From: Limnoperna fortunei
Lineage: Eukaryota > Mollusca > Bivalvia > Mytilida > Modiolidae
Length of the DNA: 64,000 nt
Assembly: GCA_944474755.1 (NCBI GenBank)
Contig: OX104114.1
Location: forward strand, 79,346,623 to 79,410,622
Direction of reading: 5' to 3'
Part shown: piece by piece, positions 58,706-64,000 of the stretch
Layout of the letters: every line of letters starts with the position of its first letter
How positions within the stretch are numbered: the stretch's first letter is position 1
Notes under the pieces: generated by a model
The model's input: only the letters and a program-made list of their open reading frames with translations
Databases searched by the model: none
What the model was told of the DNA's origin: nothing
Position numbers and translations under genes: made by a program

Positions 58706-59612
58706 TTATTAATTACTTTAGTAATGTATATGTACTGTCTGTTTTAGTGGTACAAGTATATACATGTAGTTTATTTTTTACCATGTCAGTTTTTTTTTTC
58801 ATTTGCTACTCAGACATTGTATAACAATAAAACTGTTGACTGTGTCTGAACAATTGCTGTATGTGGCACCATGCGCTATTTGGCACTTAATACCAATTCA
58901 GTACAATTTTACTCACCTCTTTAAATATTATGACAGTGACACCTGGTTGTTCTTATAAATTACATGAGTGTTTTCCTTATAGTTAAATGTCCGTAATAAA
59001 AAACAGCAGGTTCCTGTTTTAGTTTCATGGCCAATTTTATTTATTATCTTCAAGTACATTTGACATGTATAACTGTTCCTGGAAGTAATAAATCCTCCCC
59101 CATTTTTGGCATTTACTTCAGTATCCTGATCTTCCTCTACCCTTTTAGAATTAATGTGATTTAAACAAAGAAGGCTTTATATCCTTTACCTGAAAATTAA
59201 TTTTTTAAGCAGAAAAGCAATTAAATTCTTTGTTATTTTTATTACCTCTTAGAGATATTAACAAGAATTTTGGAAACCTTATCACTAATAGTTCTCTTGA
59301 AAAATAAAATCCTGTCTAAATTGCACAATATTCAGCTGTTTTTCTTGGAAAATAATTAATTTCTAAATAATAGTTAAATTATAAAGGAATATATGAAGAC
59401 CGTGTAATATCTCTCCACCTTCACCAATGGTGGGAAGCCATTTTATATGGTATTGTGAGAAGTTTTATTAGATACTGAGTGTGATTAGTATGAACTGGAT
59501 TCACAAGGACAAATGTAATGAAATATTCTGATATATCGTGGGTGGACTGCTTAATGGATTTCTATATAGTCTGTATGGAAATAGAGATCTTTAGATTGAG
59601 TTTTCACTTGGA
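58706..59612. other. AT-rich stretch without a recognised gene
   Basis: No supported feature. Confidence 0.35.
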
Positions 59613-59950
59613 TGACGTATTGAACGGTTTGTATTTTGTCTACTGACGTAGTCTTGCTATGTACTTAATGATGTTGTTGTCTTCACTTTTCTGTATTTGG
59701 TTATTGTTTTCCTAATCTGGATGCTTGTATTCTTAATTCATTAAAATTTACGCCATTAGATGTAGCCATTTACAAAAGAGAAAATAATGGTGTTAAATTT
59801 TGAACAGCAGGAAGTATGCAGTATCTGTGATACAAGTCATTGTTGGTGGGCATTGTCATGACGTAAACGATACCATGATGTAATGACACATTTTAAAATA
59901 TTTTTCATTCATTTTCCCTGGTCCCTACCCAGACTTGCAAAGATAGGAAG
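59613..59950 (+). promoter_or_regulatory. Candidate promoter region and leader exon of the gene at 60981
   Basis: TGACGTA occurs three times (59613, 59644, 59869), half or variant CRE/ATF sites. About 75 bp after the last, AAG precedes GTAGGTTT, a good splice donor at 59951. If used, a 5' leader exon ending at 59950 would join the acceptor at 60964 across an intron of about 1.0 kb. No TATA box or initiator can be assigned. Confidence 0.25.
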
Positions 59951-60980
59951 GTAGGTTTATCGTTTTTTGTTTACTATTAAGTTTTAAATATGTATGGCTG
60001 ATAATAAACTAAATTGCACAATTGCACTAAAAAATAAAAATTAAAATATTTGTGTATGCAGTGAGTAGGTGATAAGGGGCAAACCATTTTTATTTTAGCC
60101 AAAATCATGGTTCTGTTTCCTAAAATTTTATATTTCAACTGTAATTCTTGCATCTTTTATATTTTGCCTTGCTTTAAGCATGGAGTTGTGGAAAAAAAAT
60201 TTCTTAAACTATATAGGGTTTTAATACGAGGAATTCGAAAAAAGCATGAGCAGTATCACAATTTTATTGCTGTAAATTAAAAGATGCATTGAAAAGGAGT
60301 CTTATACTTTGAATTTTCTTTAATGCAAGAGTTGTTCCCCTGTCTTGTTAATTCTCATGAAAATATTCATATATATTTTTTACTTGAATGCAATGTACTA
60401 TATGATAAGATTTTATTATTCTTCAAACTTCAGGTTTTAAAAGTATTGTTTCTTTAAATTATTTCAATCACATTATTGTTGCAGTATGCAATAGCCAGTG
60501 TCATTGTAATAATAAAAATTTAATTAAAAAAATAATACCAGTAACTGGCTTTTCTGTAACCCAGTTGTCCTCATATATGTGGGCATTTGTATATTTATAT
60601 ATATTTCTCTGGTTAGAAGTCTTCATCAGGTGTAAATGACATCAAGTTGCCATAAAACATTAAGACATAAATGGTGAAAATATATAAGATGCTTTGTAGA
60701 AAAAGGTTTGATAATGTCTGAATGGAAGGCATACACCAATTATCTGGGCTTTTGTGTATATTGTGTATTTTTTCTGTATTTGGTCTTCCTTGGAAGTTGA
60801 CAGGTGTTCAGTGTTTAGTGTTTTACTTGTGTTGTTTAATAAATGATTAAAATGGAATGATATTTGAAGCATTTACAAGAAAGCTCTTTGTCAGTTTTGA
60901 TTTATGAAGATACAATATTTTGAAAAGCAATAAATTGCTTAAAGATTTGTTTTTATTTTTGTAGTTATCATTTTGTCCAC

Positions 60981-61116
60981 ATGACCATGGCAACAGACCA
61001 AAAACTGGATTGTAGAAACAACAAAGTTCCCTTACGGAAACAGTCAGAGATTGAAGAAGTAGAGGAACAGGAGACCAGTCCAGAATCTGACCAGTCAGAT
61101 TCAACTATTACTGCAG
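60981..61116 (+). CDS. Candidate first coding exon of an unidentified gene
   Basis: The exon is bounded by a TTTTTATTTTTGTAG acceptor (exon from 60965) and by GCAG before GTATAAGT, a good donor. Translation could start at ATG 60981 or, in stronger context (ACCATGG), at 60987; both give the same frame. The 45 codons encode a hydrophilic N-terminus with a basic patch (KVPLRKQSEIEEVEEQE) followed by an acidic, Ser-rich run (SPESDQSDSTITA), typical of a cytosolic tail. It has no signal peptide. The exon ends in phase 1, matching the next candidate exon. I do not recognise the family. Confidence 0.5.
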
Positions 61117-61228
61117 GTATAAGTTATTTTAGTCTCCATTTCAAATCCCAAATGCATTTTGTAAAAATTTATATGTGCAATAAGAATAGAACTGTGTTAA
61201 CATGACATAGAGGTGTAGAGCACAATTA

Positions 61229-61513
61229 CAAATCTGAAATATTCAGGATGGGAGCAGGATAATCTCCCCCTTTCCTATGATTTAACAAATCTGAAATATT
61301 CAGGATGGGAGCAGGATAATCTCCCCCTTTCCTATGATTTAACAAATCTGAAATATTCAGGATGGGAGCAGGATAATCTCCCCCTTTCCTATGATTTAAC
61401 AAATCTGAAATATTCAGGATGGAAGCAGGATAATCTCCCCCTTTCCTATGATTTAACAAATCTGAAATATTCAGGATGGGAGCAGGACAATCTCCTTCTT
61501 TCCTATGATTTAA
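61229..61513. repeat. 57-bp minisatellite, five units
   Basis: CAAATCTGAAATATTCAGGA starts units at 61229, 61286, 61343, 61400 and 61457; the copies are nearly identical except the last. It lies within the presumed intron. Since 57 is a multiple of 3, a 116-residue minus-strand frame with a 19-residue period appears; it is not a gene. Confidence 0.92.
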
Positions 61514-61952
61514 GATATGTGAAAAAAGTAATGATTTTACACTTATGAAAAAAGGAAAACAACAGCAAGCAGTCAATAAAATAACTAAATTGATCTTTTG
61601 TTAGATATATTTATTTGACTTGTGTGAGATGTTCAAACATTGGATGACTGCAAAACTATATAGTTACTGGCCGAATGTAGAATTTTAATTCCCCTTTAAA
61701 ATTTGGTTGTGCCTACCTTTCAAATCATGGTTCAAAATGATGTCTAAACCAAAACAATTCAAAACCACAAACCCAATTCATCATGCCACAACATACGACA
61801 ACATAACTAATGCTCTTTGCTGTCATTTATTTTTCCACTATTTTTTCAAATGCAGCCCTAGCCTCTGCAAATTGGTGAAATTACAGTTCAAAAATTGTTT
61901 TCAAAACACTTTGCATTTAGGACAATTTTCTTAACCGTTCATTTTTTAACAG

Positions 61953-62050
61953 ATCAGTTAACCGATTTAAGGTTTAATCTGGAAGCTCTTGTTGTCCCTT
62001 TCTTCATATTCTCAAGGTTATGGATAGCTCAGGAGCTTTCTTGTTTCAAG
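61953..62050 (+). CDS. Candidate second coding exon of the same gene
   Basis: CATTTTTTAACAG is a good acceptor and TTCAAG before GTAGGG a fair donor. Length 98 bp takes phase 1 to phase 0, so the frame from the previous exon continues with no stop. The 32 residues include QLTDLRFNLEA and then a hydrophobic run (ALVVPFFIFSRLWIA) that could begin a membrane segment. That phase and splice sites all agree is supportive, but a short exon like this can occur by chance. Later exons were not found before the end of the window. Confidence 0.35.
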
Positions 62051-62227
62051 GTAGGGTTATGCACTGCCAATGTTGGGTCCACATTAAACCAATACTGTAT
62101 GGACAAGTTTTAGTTAACAATGTTTTTCACTATCAATTTCATTTGGTATATCAATTTACTCAAGTAAGCGGCACTTCAGTGTGATGTACATAACAAAATT
62201 TTCAATATGTAGAAAGGAAAACTGCCA

Positions 62228-63607
62228 TTTTCGCATTTCAATCTTCTTCTCCAAAACCCCTTGGCCAATTGGAACCAAACTTGACAGGAATGTTTATTGA
62301 GTGGTTCTTTACAAAGTTTGAGTTTTTGGTGCTGATCAAATATTAAACATGGCTGCCAGAGCCATTAATGCGTTCTGATTGTCTGAATTTCAAAAATCTT
62401 CTTCTCATAAACACTTGTCAGATTGATTTGAAATATGGCAGAAATGTACATTAGATGGTCCTCTACAGAGTTTTTTGTGCCAATCCAAAATTCAAGATGG
62501 CCACCATCGCAGGACATAGTTTAACATTGGACCCTATGGGAAAAACATACAAACAACTTCTGTTCAGAAACTGTTCCACACATTGAATCTAAATTACGAA
62601 GAAATGAAGGTTGGATAGTTATCTTAATATTTTGAGTTTCTGGAGCCAATTGCAAATTCAACATGATTTCAAGGGCCATAAATGGGATCTTATTGGCTGA
62701 ATTTTAAAAATTCTTCTTCTCATAAACCGCATGGCAGATTGATTTGAAATATTGCATAGATGTACCTTAGATAGTCCTCTACAAAGTTTAAGTTTTTTGT
62801 GCCAATCCAAAATCCAAGATGGCTGCCATCACAGGACTTAGTTTAACATAGGACCCTATGGGAAAAACATACAAACAACTTCTTCTCAGAAACTGTTTTA
62901 CACAATGAAGTCAAATTATGAAGAAATGATGGATGGATATTTATCTTATTATTTTGAGTTGTTCAAGCCAATTGCAAATTGAACGGCTTCCAGGGCCACT
63001 AATGGGTTCTAATTGGCTGGAATTTCAAATATCTTCTTTTTACAAACCGCATGGCAGATTGATTTGAAATATTGCATTAATGTACCTTAGCTAGTCCTCT
63101 ACAAAGTTTGAGTTCTTTGTGGTGACCCAAAATCCAAGATGTCCACCAATGTGGAACACATCTTAACATAGGACCCTATGGGAAAACTAAACAAACAGCT
63201 TCTTCTCTGAAACTGTTCCTCACAATTAAACCAAATAATGCAGAAGTAAATCTTAAATAGTAATCTTATTACTTAAAAAATTTTCGAGCTGATAGGAAAT
63301 TCAACATGGCTGCCAGAACTGCAAATGTGTTCTGATTGGCTGAAATTTTAAAATGAGTTTTCTCACAAACCGCTTTACAGAAGGATATGTGATATTGTAT
63401 TGTCCTCTTCTACCAATTTTGATATTTTTGTTTCGATCCAAAATACAAGATTGCTGCCACCATGGAACATCACTTAACATACTAACCTATGAAAAAACAT
63501 AAAACCTGCTTCTTCTCAGAAACTGTCCTACAAATAGCTCCTGATTGGAAATTCAAAAAGTTTTTTTGTAAGTCAGGTGAACGATACAGGCTCTTAAGAG
63601 CCTCTAG
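62228..63607 (+). mobile_element. Hairpin-ended modular element (type beta), 5'-truncated
   Basis: It begins inside the type-beta sequence (CATTTCAATCTTCTTCTCC) without the AGCTCACC start, continues through modules with ATAGGACCCTATGGG and ATGGC cores (CAAGATGGCCACCATCG near 62494), and ends CAGGTGAACGATACAG, GGCTCTTAAGAGCC and CTAG before TTTT. Closely related to 13425-14532. Confidence 0.8.
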
Positions 63608-64000
63608 TTTTTTACTTCATGGACATCTTGACTACAAAGTCCTAAGTGTTTTTTAAACAGACTTTAAATAAAAAATTCTATACAGTTGATCTACAGAAAT
63701 GTTCACTTTTATAAAAGTCTCAAAGAAGAAAGATTTTTCCGGTACATCAGGATACATAGCTATTCCGTTTTACTTGTTAGAATATGTTTGATGACAAACA
63801 AACAGATCAGTTTTATATCTTATAAATCTTTTGAAAGTTTAATATCTTATAAATCTTTTGAAACGTGACCACTTGTTTATGCAGTTATCTACAATGGTTT
63901 CCAGCTTTGTTGACATTTTCTACAAAGGTTGATGACATTGACAACATGAGTGGATTAGGTCCGATTGTTGTTGGCATATATCTATCTTATACGTTAAGGA
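63608..64000. other. No gene recognised
   Basis: AT-rich. A short direct repeat, ATCTTATAAATCTTTTGAAA, occurs at about 63817 and 63842. No exon of the gene at 60981 could be supported here. Confidence 0.35.

Noticed and set aside
61226..61576. 116-codon minus-strand frame with 19-residue repeats
   Set aside because: Product of a 57-bp tandem repeat with a length divisible by three; no unique domain.
63885..63940. Possible further exon after TTTATGCAG near 63884
   Set aside because: Only about 14 codons open before a poor donor and a stop; too weak to annotate.

Overview
This window is an AT-rich, gene-poor stretch of animal nuclear DNA, most likely from a bivalve mollusc (possibly a mytilid). 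That placement is inferred from memory of bivalve interspersed repeats whose 5' end reads AGCTCACCTGA and whose 3' end reads CAGGTGAGCGATACAGGCTC; no marker gene proves it. Almost everything recognisable is mobile or repetitive DNA. There are no rRNA genes, true tRNA genes, CRISPR arrays or bacterial-style operons.

Layout. 0.6-7.8 kb: a 5'-truncated hairpin-ended element, a nearly identical pair of 662-bp direct repeats around a 1.45-kb spacer, a tRNA-derived SINE and an element with 13-bp inverted termini. 8.5 kb: two perfect CRE palindromes beside a CCAAT box. 9.5-10.3 kb: a foldback-like element. 13.4-17.8 kb: three hairpin-ended elements in a row, all in the same orientation; further copies lie at 21.5, 24.9, 45.8 and 62.2 kb. 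28.8-36.9 kb: a complete Ty3/Gypsy-type LTR retrotransposon with 767-bp LTRs differing at one base, pol broken by a one-base frame change between reverse transcriptase and RNase H, and no room for gag. 40-51 kb: four kinds of tandem array, including a 35-bp minisatellite with a 104-bp higher-order period. 42.8-43.7 kb: a decayed coding fragment (SWIM-zinc-finger-like by my reading) split by a MITE with a 9-10-bp target duplication. 51.5-54.2 kb: two palindromic MITEs. 60.9-62.1 kb: two phase-compatible candidate coding exons of one unidentified plus-strand gene, the only plausible host gene seen.

The most interesting system is the family of hairpin-ended modular elements. All complete copies share a 5' hairpin, a subterminal inverted repeat (CTCACCTGA/TCAGGTGAG), a 3' hairpin followed by CTAG or CTGG, and a host T on both sides, while their interiors are different tandem arrays of modules close to 165 bp. 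Both hairpins vary by paired compensatory changes. This looks like a nonautonomous Helentron-type (rolling-circle) organisation. All copies lie in the same orientation, and many modules carry a YY1-like ATGGC core.

Exact ends of degraded repeats are approximate. Family names given from memory are marked as inference.
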